Part shown: positions 56,043 to 64,000 of the stretch, piece after piece | Layout: the number at the start of each line of letters is the position of its first letter | How positions within the stretch are numbered: position 1 is the first letter of the stretch | Assembly: GCA_016110215.1 (NCBI GenBank) | Contig: JADWQD010000006.1 | Span: forward strand, 1,550,001 to 1,614,000 | Source: Capronia americana | Taxonomy: Eukaryota; Ascomycota; Eurotiomycetes; Chaetothyriales; Herpotrichiellaceae | Length of the DNA stretch: 64,000 nt | Direction: 5' to 3' | Program-made: the position numbers and the translations under genes | Notes under the pieces: model-generated | Told to the model about the DNA's origin: nothing | What the model saw: only the letters and a program-made list of their open reading frames with translations | The model's database searches: none

Positions 56043-56367
56043 TGCACCTGAACGGTCCCTTGTTGAGCGAGAACCGAACGACGCGGGGAGGCGGCGTTGT
56101 GCTGAGCTGGTGGAGCTTCCGAGTCTGACACGATTGGCTGAAGCTTGTAGTGCACGTGACCACAGTCAATGCTCTCCTGAGCCGAAGCGAACTTTTTTGC
56201 CGTCGCCAGACACTCGAATTCAGTTCATCCTCACTCAATCGCTGTTGCATTGTTTCTGATTTGCTTTCGCTCCATTTTCTGCCGCGTCTTGCCCTGCAAT
56301 GATAGACTTGTTCGTCTAAGCTTACTACTGCAGTTGGGAGGGTTTCGGTCGTCCGGGATTTCGCGCA
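56043..56367. promoter_or_regulatory. divergent promoter, oxidoreductase / RPO41
   Basis: 325 bp between the oxidoreductase start (56042) and the RPO41 start (56368). No TATA box is evident. Confidence 0.5.
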
Positions 56368-59300
56368 ATGCTGCGCACGCGAGCCACAGCCAGTTCAAGA
56401 TATGCCCTCTCGTACGCTGAACAGGCGGCAGGAAGAATACAGCTTCCATGGCTGTGTCCCGCACTCGCCCAGCCTCATCATCGAAAGCAACGCCATCGAA
56501 CGATAGCGACCCGACCCACGATATCGCGTTCGAAGACATTACCTGCGCCCGTCACCCAGTCAAGACATCTTGCCTCTCCCGCTGCTGTCCCAGAATCGTT
56601 CGATCGGAGTGATGACTACATACCGTTCGCCTACAGACACGGGGATCACCCTATCACACGGGATCCGCGTCTGCCTCGAAATGCGGATCTCTCACCCTTC
56701 GACCTCTCCCAGATCTTAATGCTCGACGTTGCGGAGCTTCCCGAAGATAGCATCGATACCCAGGGGGGCGCCATAAGGAATATTGATGAAATCGAGGCCA
56801 CACTAGACGCCTGCTTACAGGTTCATCGATGGGACCGGGCATTCGCACTCCTATCGCAACTCAGCCTTTTCTGCCAACACAATCCGGTTCGATTGCGGAA
56901 CTCCTTCAACCGCGTGCTTGCCGCCCTGGTGGATGATTTTGTCTGGAACCGCAATGCTGAACACGAGAAACGCATCAATGAGTGGATTGAAGTGCACATG
57001 AGAAAGGCGGACCTCGAGCCGGACGCACAGACGTTTGCCCTGAAATTGAAGGCAGCGTTGGAAACTCTGGTAGGATCGAAGCGAGACCGCACCGTCCGCC
57101 GCTACTGGGAAATGACAAAGAGATACGCGTTGGAAAGTAAGGTTCTGGGACTGCGAGATGTGCTGGACGATCGGGATCTCGGCCAGCTGTCACAAATCTG
57201 TACCCTCAACGTTGCGGTTCCACCACCGGAGTCTACCATTATCACCTTCCGACCGGATGCATCAGCGTTGCCAGAACCTACGGACAAAGAGGAGGCCCAC
57301 ATCCGGGAAACAGAGCAGAAAGGCCTGGGTCTATCTTCTCTTCGACAGTCCCTATCTCTCTTCTCCGAACAGACTCAGAACGCTACCGATCCATCGGTAA
57401 CGGAAGACCCTCTCGCGCAAAGACAGCGCAGGTTAGAAAGAGATGCCATCCAATCTGCTCTCGACCGATGGAAAACCGAATTCCAAAAAAGAGCGAGGAT
57501 GGGTGTCATGCCGACGGATCTGGCTTACGGCGAAATCGGGGCTCTGCTCTGGCAATGGCATGAAATGTTGGCCGAGAAAATCAGGCATGAAATTAAGCTG
57601 GCTAGAGAAGAGGATTCGTTGCCTGGGACAAAGACGGCTCAACAAAAGCTGCGTGCTGAATGTACCCCCTTTCTCGAGCTTCTGCAGCCTGAACACGTGG
57701 CAGCCATCACATCCATTGCTTTGATGCAGATCATGAGCAAATTTGGCGCAACAAAGTCGGTCAAGCTGGTGAAGCTCGTTACTGCGCTCGGACAACTCCT
57801 CGAACACGAATACAACGCGACAACAACCAACGAGAGGAAAAGCGCGTTCTATAAAGCAGCCAGGAAAGCAGCAAGGGGTCAAGGGGGTCTCGGCCCATTC
57901 CTCGAGGCGGCTGAGTCGATGGAAACTCACCTTTACAGGCGCTCGTCCCATCACGCCGCTAAGCCTTTCATGTACAGTCCCGGATGGACCAAAGCGATAC
58001 ACGGAAAAGTCGGCGCTGTCCTTTGCGAACTCATGTTTGAGACAGCAAAGATCACAGTGCGCAGGAAGGATCCAACGACTGAGGCCATGGTCTCCATGCC
58101 TCAACCTGTATTTCTGCACTCGACCGCCTACTCGAATGGCAAAAGAGTCGGGGTGGTGTCCTTGCACGAAGACTTTGTCAAGATATTGGTCACTCAGCCA
58201 GCAGAGCATCTGATTGCCAAACAACTCCCTATGGTTTGCCCACCAAAGCCTTGGAAGAGCTTCCGTGACGGGGGTTATTTGGAATCCAAGCAACCGTTTC
58301 TGCGTATCAAGCACAATGAAACCGCACAGAAGGACTACGCTATCGCCGCAGCCAGCCGGGGTGATCTGGACCAGCTCTTCGCCGGTGTAGATGTCCTGGG
58401 CCAGACCGGCTGGCGGATCAATAAAGATGTCTTCACGGTCATGCTCGAAGCTTGGAACAGCGGAGAAGAGGTTGCCAATCTTCCCCCTCTCAACAAAGTC
58501 TTCCCAGAGATCGATCGACCCGGCGAAAATGCTACACCTAGAGAGCGCTGGGAATGGTTCTCGAAGATGAGAGCGGTCGATAACGAGAAGAGTGGCCTTC
58601 ATTCGAACCGATGTTTTCAGAACTTCCAGATGGAGATTGCTAAAGCATACCTGAACGAGACGTTCTACTTGCCGCACAATATCGACTTCCGTGGACGGGC
58701 ATACCCTATCCCGCCTTACCTCAATCAGATGGGCGCCGACAATTGCCGTGGGCTCCTCTTGTTCGACAAGGGTCGCGAGCTCGGCGCCGAGGGTCTGCGG
58801 TGGTTGAAGATTCACTTGTCTAATGTCTACGGGTATGACAAAGCCAGCTTGTCTGACCGCGCACAATTCCCCATGGACCACCTCAGCGACATATACGACT
58901 CTGTGAGGAACCCGCTCAGTGGAAGACGATGGTGGCTTGGGGCAGAGGATCCCTGGCAGTGCCTGGCCACCTGCTTCGAACTCACCAACGCCCTGGACAG
59001 CCCGGAGCCCACCAAGTATGTTTCCAGACTACCAATTCACCAAGACGGCTCCTGCAATGGGTTGCAACACTACGCTGCCCTTGGTGGTGATATTGCGGGA
59101 GCGCGACAGGTCAACCTAGAACCTGGCGATAAGCCTGCCGATGTCTATACCGGGGTGTGTGAGTTGGTCAAGGCAGAAATCAAAGAAGATGCCGCCAAAG
59201 GCGACGAATTGGCAAAAGCCCTTGATGGGAGGGTCACTAGAAAGGTCGTCAAACAGACGGTCATGACTAATGTCTACGGAGTCACATTTCTTGGGGCCAT

Positions 59301-60642
59301 TCGACAAGTCCGCAAGCAAGTCGAGGCCTTGATCCCCGAGATCGAAGCGGCCGGGCAATCCGGAAAGGCGGCCACGTATATCGCCAGGAAGATCTTTAAG
59401 GGTCTCGGAGCGTTGTTTAGTGGTGCGCACGAGATACAGTACTGGCTCGGCGATTGTGCGAACCGTATCAGCTCCTCCATATCCCCTGCGCAACAGGAGA
59501 AGATCTATGAGGATGTGTTCCTTTCCAAACACAAAGTCAGACCTTCTGTGGGCGGGAGAAGAACCAACACGAAGAGCAAGGAAGTCTTGGAGTCCGGAAC
59601 GTTCCGGTCGCCCGTCATTTGGACAACGCCTCTCAAACTCCCCGTCGTGCAACCCTATCGCATCAACAAAGGCCAGAGAATCCGGACCAATTTACAGAGC
59701 ATCATGCTCGCCCAGCCAAGCGCGGCCGATTCTGTCAACAAGCGAAAGCAATTGCAGGCATTTCCCCCGAATTTCATTCACTCGCTCGACGCCACCCATA
59801 TGGTGTTGTCTGCATTGAAAGCAAACGAAGTCGGCTTGAGCTTTTCGGCCGTGCACGATAGTTTCTGGACCCACGCAGCCGACGTCGATACGCTGAATGT
59901 ACTCCTGCGAGACGCTTTCATTCGTATGCACAGCGACGACATCGTTGGACGGCTCGCAGCAGAGTTCAACAAACGTTATGACGGGCATTATTACCTTGCT
60001 CAAATCAACAGGAACAATGTCCTCGGCAGGGCTATCGTCAAATATCGCAGAGACCTGGTGGATGAAGGGGTGTTTCCCAAGGGCAGTAGCGCAAAGGCTG
60101 TTCAACAACAGCGGCACGTGGAGCTCGCTCGAGAAGTGCGTAAGAAGAAACTAATGGCAAGCGATGATCCGGTTGAAAGGAAAGAAGGCGAGGAGATGGT
60201 CACTGCCGCAGCGCTGTACGAGAAGCACGACGGAGACAGGTATCTCTTCACTCGAGATTCGCTGGGGGAGACAGCAATTGGTATGGTCCCCGAGTCCGCC
60301 GAGGTTGCAAACGGAGGGATTCTGGACACAGCCCTGAACGCTGCCGAAGTTGCTAGCGACGTCGATCTGGCCGGCACGCTGGATCCCTTGAGAGATTCGG
60401 TCGCCAACGAGCATGACGAGGATGCCCTCGATGTGGAAGACCACCCGTTTACCTCAGAGTCTGCCGCCAGCAGTCACGACATTAATGTGTTCGGACAAAA
60501 AGTCCGCAAGCCAAAGAAGCAGAATAAACAGGGCCAGAGCCAGCAGATGTGGCTGTGGTTGCCGATCAAGTTCCGGCCTGTGCCGCAGAAGGGGGACTTC
60601 GATGTAAAGAGATTGAAGGACAGCGTTTACTTCTTCTCATGA
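56368..60642 (+). CDS. rpo41: mitochondrial DNA-directed RNA polymerase (Rpo41)
   Basis: A single exon of 1,424 residues. The first 50 residues are arginine-rich and almost free of acidic residues, a mitochondrial presequence (MLRTRATASSRYALSY). The T7-like polymerase core holds all catalytic motifs: HQDGSCNGLQHYAALGGD with D893, motif B RKVVKQTVMTNVYG with K962 and Y970, and motif C VHDSFW with D1164, equivalent to T7 D537, K631/Y639 and D812. The upstream fingers/thumb region contains NIDFRGRAYPIPPYLNQMG. About 155 charged, low-complexity residues (about 1238-1395) are inserted before the conserved terminal segment DVKRLKDSVYFFS. The enzyme transcribes the mitochondrial genome with an Mtf1-type factor. 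All active-site residues are intact. Confidence 0.96.
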   Translation: MLRTRATASSRYALSYAEQAAGRIQLPWLCPALAQPHHRKQRHRTIATRPTISRSKTLPAPVTQSRHLASPAAVPESFDRSDDYIPFAYRHGDHPITRDPRLPRNADLSPFDLSQILMLDVAELPEDSIDTQGGAIRNIDEIEATLDACLQVHRWDRAFALLSQLSLFCQHNPVRLRNSFNRVLAALVDDFVWNRNAEHEKRINEWIEVHMRKADLEPDAQTFALKLKAALETLVGSKRDRTVRRYWEMTKRYALESKVLGLRDVLDDRDLGQLSQICTLNVAVPPPESTIITFRPDASALPEPTDKEEAHIRETEQKGLGLSSLRQSLSLFSEQTQNATDPSVTEDPLAQRQRRLERDAIQSALDRWKTEFQKRARMGVMPTDLAYGEIGALLWQWHEMLAEKIRHEIKLAREEDSLPGTKTAQQKLRAECTPFLELLQPEHVAAITSIALMQIMSKFGATKSVKLVKLVTALGQLLEHEYNATTTNERKSAFYKAARKAARGQGGLGPFLEAAESMETHLYRRSSHHAAKPFMYSPGWTKAIHGKVGAVLCELMFETAKITVRRKDPTTEAMVSMPQPVFLHSTAYSNGKRVGVVSLHEDFVKILVTQPAEHLIAKQLPMVCPPKPWKSFRDGGYLESKQPFLRIKHNETAQKDYAIAAASRGDLDQLFAGVDVLGQTGWRINKDVFTVMLEAWNSGEEVANLPPLNKVFPEIDRPGENATPRERWEWFSKMRAVDNEKSGLHSNRCFQNFQMEIAKAYLNETFYLPHNIDFRGRAYPIPPYLNQMGADNCRGLLLFDKGRELGAEGLRWLKIHLSNVYGYDKASLSDRAQFPMDHLSDIYDSVRNPLSGRRWWLGAEDPWQCLATCFELTNALDSPEPTKYVSRLPIHQDGSCNGLQHYAALGGDIAGARQVNLEPGDKPADVYTGVCELVKAEIKEDAAKGDELAKALDGRVTRKVVKQTVMTNVYGVTFLGAIRQVRKQVEALIPEIEAAGQSGKAATYIARKIFKGLGALFSGAHEIQYWLGDCANRISSSISPAQQEKIYEDVFLSKHKVRPSVGGRRTNTKSKEVLESGTFRSPVIWTTPLKLPVVQPYRINKGQRIRTNLQSIMLAQPSAADSVNKRKQLQAFPPNFIHSLDATHMVLSALKANEVGLSFSAVHDSFWTHAADVDTLNVLLRDAFIRMHSDDIVGRLAAEFNKRYDGHYYLAQINRNNVLGRAIVKYRRDLVDEGVFPKGSSAKAVQQQRHVELAREVRKKKLMASDDPVERKEGEEMVTAAALYEKHDGDRYLFTRDSLGETAIGMVPESAEVANGGILDTALNAAEVASDVDLAGTLDPLRDSVANEHDEDALDVEDHPFTSESAASSHDINVFGQKVRKPKKQNKQGQSQQMWLWLPIKFRPVPQKGDFDVKRLKDSVYFFS

Positions 60643-61442
60643 TATGTATTACTTGGGCATGAAAAGGAGCAGGCGTTTCCGGCGGGTGCAAAAAAGGTCA
60701 CAATGTCACCATCAGCATGGAGTTCGGAGATGCTGGAGTCCGTGAGAGGACTCGATTCATGACGAAACTTGCATAGCTGGAGCGCGTGCTGGTGCTATGG
60801 GAAGGCATGGGTATAGACCTGTACGATTTAGATTGGCTAGTCTCCTGTCCAGGTTCGTGTAGATATACCGGCTGCTTTGCTGGATTTTGAGGCTGGAACG
60901 CGCGGTGATGCCGCTGCTGTTGACAGATGACTTGCCAGCTGTGTACAAAGATATACTATTTACCTTCGTCGTTCTTTTGAAATACGTCGACATTGTTTGG
61001 TCCAGTTTGGCCAAGTGAGCGCGTGAGAAACGCAGGGGCCCACACCACCCACGTGCAGCTCTATGCATGGCCCCCAGCTAGCCCGAGCGAGTTGGGCGAT
61101 CCCCTGTGAGACCCGGGGAGGGCGGGGCCAGGAACAGGGACGAGCCCTCCTGTACCTAGTCTCCTCCACGTACTCGTATTCGCCGAGTGACATTCCGACA
61201 GGCAACCGACTTCCAGCACTGATACGGCATCGAGAATATTGCCATCTCCTGAGTCATACTCTCCTGTCCCTACTGCCCCGAGATCACTCTTAAACCTTTT
61301 AAAAAGACGCTGGCCCGGGAATGGCTGAATTCGCGAACACGACCCGCGAATAAATAGATGGGCCGAGGCGATCAGGTACTGGGAATAGACACAAGGCAGG
61401 TAGTTTTGTGGTTCGGACACGTCGTTTGTCAACGTCGCGATT
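60643..61442. other. intergenic: RPO41 3' flank / P450 promoter
   Basis: 800 bp between two plus-strand genes. A TATA-like gaataaatag at 61348-61357 lies about 86 bp before the P450 start. Minus-strand frames here show no recognisable features. Confidence 0.5.
61348..61357 (+). promoter_or_regulatory. TATA-like element of the P450 gene
   Basis: gaataaatag about 86 bp upstream of the P450 ATG at 61443, in otherwise GC-rich sequence. Assigned by position and base composition. Confidence 0.35.
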
Positions 61443-63157
61443 ATGCATTACTGGCGGGGCGTCATCACACACCTGGGCATTGTGCTCGCCCAGCCCACGT
61501 ATCTGGCTGCTAGATATGTCCTCGGCCATGTATCTCTCAGGTCCAGTCAGTCCCTGTATCTGGGGACGCACGTTGCGGTATGGGTATACATCGTATCGCG
61601 GATCACCATACCTTTCTTCAAGTCGCCGCTGCGTCGGCTACCGTCGCCGCCAGGGGAGAAGGTTCTGCTATGCCACCTGAATTTCAACGGGGGACAGCCT
61701 CCGACGACGATTGTGGAAGACATGGTCAACAGCACGCCCAACGACGGTCTTATCGTTGTCTGGCTGCCGCTCTACCTTTCATGCGACCTCATCCCCACCC
61801 GTCCAGAGACGCTGATGGACGTGCTCAACACGCACAACTACGACTGGGAAAAGCCGCCGTATATCAGGAAAATCCTGGCCGGCATTCTGGGCGAGGGCCT
61901 GGCTAACGTCGAGGGGGCGAAGCACAAGGCCATGAGACGGGTGGTGGCCCCAGCCTTCTCCGGCCGCCACATACGCGAGCTGGCACCTCTGTTCTACTCC
62001 AAGGGTCTGACGCTTGCGGATGTGATGGCTCGCCAGGTGAGAGACTCGAGCAGCGACGGGACATTCGACGTCACGGGCCTGGTGTCTCGCGCGGCGCTTG
62101 ATGTCATCGGTGCGGCGGGCGTGGGAATGGACTTCAATACGGTCGAAAACGAGGAATCAGTCCTGGCGAGGCTCTACCATTCAGTCACGCACGCGCCCGC
62201 CTTCTTCATGTTGATGAGCATGCTACTCCCCCGGTGGCTTCTGCAACGGCTCAAGGGAACGGGCTTTGCGAGTACGGTCGAAGCACAGACGCAACTGCAC
62301 GACGAGATTCGCAAACTGATGCAGGACAAGAAGGTCCTCTTGAGTGAAGACGAATCAGCACACAACACCAAGGACATCATCGCAAGTATCATGACGGCTG
62401 GTGATTTCTCGGATGACTATCTCGTGAGCCAAATGCTCACCTTTCTCGCCGCAGGGTAAGCCTTCTCTTTTCCCCCGTCCATCGATGATACCGTTCTGAT
62501 CCGTTTGGCCCCTCTTCCAGCCACGATACAGTCGCCTCAGCCGTGTCGTGGACACTCATGCTCCTTTCGCAACACCCGCGAGTCCAAGATCGGCTGCGGG
62601 CCGAATGCAACGCGGCACTAGCGCACACTCCGACTGCAGAAGTCGGCGCCGCAACCTTCGAGCCCGAGAACATGCCCTTCCTGGCGGCCGTCTGCAACGA
62701 GACACTGCGTCTGTACCCTCCCGCGCCCTCCACCGCACGTCACGCCGTCGTCGACACAATGGTCGGCGGCGTGCGCGTCCCCAAGGGCACCAGCGCCACA
62801 ATCAGCCCATGGGCCATCAACCGGAGTCGAGCTCTCTGGGGCGCTGACGCAGCAGAGTTCAACCCAGATCGATGGCTCGAGGAATCGAACGCGGCGACCG
62901 GTGGAGCCGAGGGCCCGTATGCCTTTCTCACTTTCTTGCATGGACCAAGGAGCTGCATCGGGCAGAGCTTCGCCCGGCTGGAGGTGAAATGTCTACTGAC
63001 CGCGCTGGTAACAAGATTCAGATTCGAGCCTGCGGAGCCGGGCCAGAAAATTGGAGTTGGTGGGTTCGTTACGATAAAACCACAGGGTGGCTTGAGGTTG
63101 AAGGTGCATGATCTTGAGGAGAAAGTCGAAGCTGAGGCTGCTCAGGACCATGGCTAG
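61443..63157 (+). CDS. cytochrome P450 monooxygenase
   Basis: Exons 61443-62455 and 62521-63157 (65-bp intron, phase 2) give 549 residues. An N-terminal hydrophobic region (about residues 1-60, including YLGTHVAVWVYIVSRITI) should anchor it in the ER membrane; PSPPGE is the proline-rich hinge. The I-helix oxygen-activation motif is AAGHDTVAS, split by the intron. The K-helix ExxR is ETLRLYPPAP, the PERF-like motif FNPDRWLE, and the haem loop FLHGPRSCIGQSFA with ligand C483. All are canonical, so it should be active. Substrate and CYP family cannot be given. It is separated from the accessory block by core genes, so membership in that block is not suggested. Confidence 0.93.
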
Positions 63158-63661
63158 CGTTTGACGGGCAGCGGCGGCAGAATGAGTAATGGCAGATCCA
63201 TCCACTCACTGTAACAATCTAGGCATCTCAGCTCATTCGTAGCAGTCGAGCTCCTTGGAGTCTTAGACTGGATATCTCAACTCGCAAACCAACCTTACAC
63301 AAGATATGTCCACTCAGCGATGCCACCTTTGCTGGGCAGCTGGCTGATAGCGGCAGTCACAGCCGCTCGCGGCGCACTTCTGGTTTCCTCTTAAAAGCAA
63401 AAGCAGATGAGAAGTCAAGCTCGACGCTGAGGCGACAGTGAGACGGTGGTGACGATTGCTGCGGGATCCAGGAGAAACGTTCCTCCGCATGCCGGAAGAC
63501 GCGGATGACTAAGCGCGCATGTCACTTCAGCCTTCTTCCTCCACAGCCTCCGGTCCATCTGCCCGTCTAGTATCTTCATATTCCTCACGCAGCTCTCTCT
63601 GTACGACACAGAATTTTCAATTAGACCGGCTAGTGCAACACCACTTCCTCTGTCAACAAGG
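63158..63661. other. intergenic: P450 3' flank / molybdenum-cofactor gene promoter
   Basis: 504 bp between two plus-strand genes. I see no TATA box, repeat or gene. Confidence 0.5.
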
Positions 63662-64000
63662 ATGGCTCTCCTCCGCCCCGCCATTCTAGTTATTTCCGAC
63701 ACTGCGGCCTCGGACCCCTCGACCGACAAGGCCATCCCCACGCTCAGCGACGTGCTCGCCCAGGACGGCGGCGGAAAGTGGGGCGAACCTTTGACGGCGA
63801 TCGTGAAGGACGATGTGCTCGAGATCCAGCGTGTCGTGCGCTCCTGGACGGACACGGAGAATGAATCGCTCAATGGTCCTGTCAATCTAGTCATCACGAC
63901 CGGGGGGACCGGTTTTGCGAGGCGAGATTTCACCCCGGAGGCGATCGCGCCTTTACTGCACCGACAAGCACCTGGGATTGTGCATGCCATGCTGGCGGCC
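63662..64000 (+). CDS. cnxE: molybdenum-cofactor biosynthesis protein, gephyrin/CnxE-like, 5' part
   Basis: The gene starts with ATGGCTCTC at 63662 and runs off the window edge after 113 codons. MALLRPAILVISDTAASDP is the first strand of a MoaB/Mog domain, and VITTGGTGFARRDFTPEA (about residues 77-94) is the molybdopterin-binding signature. In fungi this domain usually opens a two-domain protein like Aspergillus CnxE, where Mog-type adenylyltransferase and MoeA-type molybdenum insertase are fused. The product would serve nitrate reductase, xanthine dehydrogenase and sulfite oxidase. The domain is clear; the fusion partner lies outside the window and is inferred. Confidence 0.85.
   Translation, partial: MALLRPAILVISDTAASDPSTDKAIPTLSDVLAQDGGGKWGEPLTAIVKDDVLEIQRVVRSWTDTENESLNGPVNLVITTGGTGFARRDFTPEAIAPLLHRQAPGIVHAMLAA

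Noticed and set aside
57433..58881. 482-codon minus-strand open frame inside RPO41
   Set aside because: It is exactly antisense to well-conserved polymerase coding sequence, shows no domain, and is explained by the codon pattern of the sense strand.
47725..64000. Extending the accessory cluster to the oxidoreductase and P450
   Set aside because: They are separated from it by sulfite reductase, RPC37 and RPO41, all core genes; adjacency is not continuous.

Overview
This is a gene-dense window from a nuclear chromosome of a filamentous ascomycete (Pezizomycotina). Genes are compact, most introns are 47-140 bp with GT-AG ends and ctgac/ctaac-like branch points, and the products are typical of moulds: fungal eIF4B, Fmp27, Arb1, a PDR-type ABC pump, a Zn2Cys6 regulator, a caleosin and a roughly 1,550-residue fungal sulfite reductase beta chain. 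Arb1 argues against budding yeasts that lack RNAi. I cannot place it to order from sequence alone. I rebuilt 20 protein genes by joining exons; in every complete multi-exon model the exon lengths sum to a whole number of codons. I saw no rRNA, tRNA, transposon, CRISPR or viral element.

Layout. 0.5-14 kb: three minus-strand housekeeping genes, DDB1-like (DNA repair and ubiquitin-ligase adaptor), the TFIIIC B-block-binding subunit, and eIF4B. 14-25 kb: a small three-exon Tim17-like membrane protein of unknown role, then an intronless 9.2-kb gene for the bridge-like lipid-transfer protein Fmp27. 26-31 kb: Arb1 (RNAi/heterochromatin), inositol polyphosphate multikinase, and Clp1 (pre-mRNA 3'-end processing).

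32.7-47.4 kb is the accessory-looking part: a ten-exon PDR-type ABC transporter, a small four-helix membrane protein, a FAD monooxygenase, a Zn2Cys6 transcription factor, a caleosin/peroxygenase and a C-methyltransferase-like enzyme. Together they resemble a metabolic or detoxification cluster, but no PKS, NRPS or terpene synthase is present. Everted CCG/CGG sites lie upstream of the pump and between the small membrane protein and the monooxygenase. A shared pathway is an inference.

47.7-64 kb returns to core functions: sulfite reductase beta, RNA polymerase III subunit Rpc37/Rpc5, a Gfo/Idh/MocA oxidoreductase, mitochondrial RNA polymerase, a cytochrome P450, and the 5' end of a gephyrin/CnxE-type molybdenum-cofactor gene cut by the window edge. 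Two genes concern Pol III transcription (TFIIIC subunit and Rpc37), but they are about 43 kb apart, so no operon-like link is implied.
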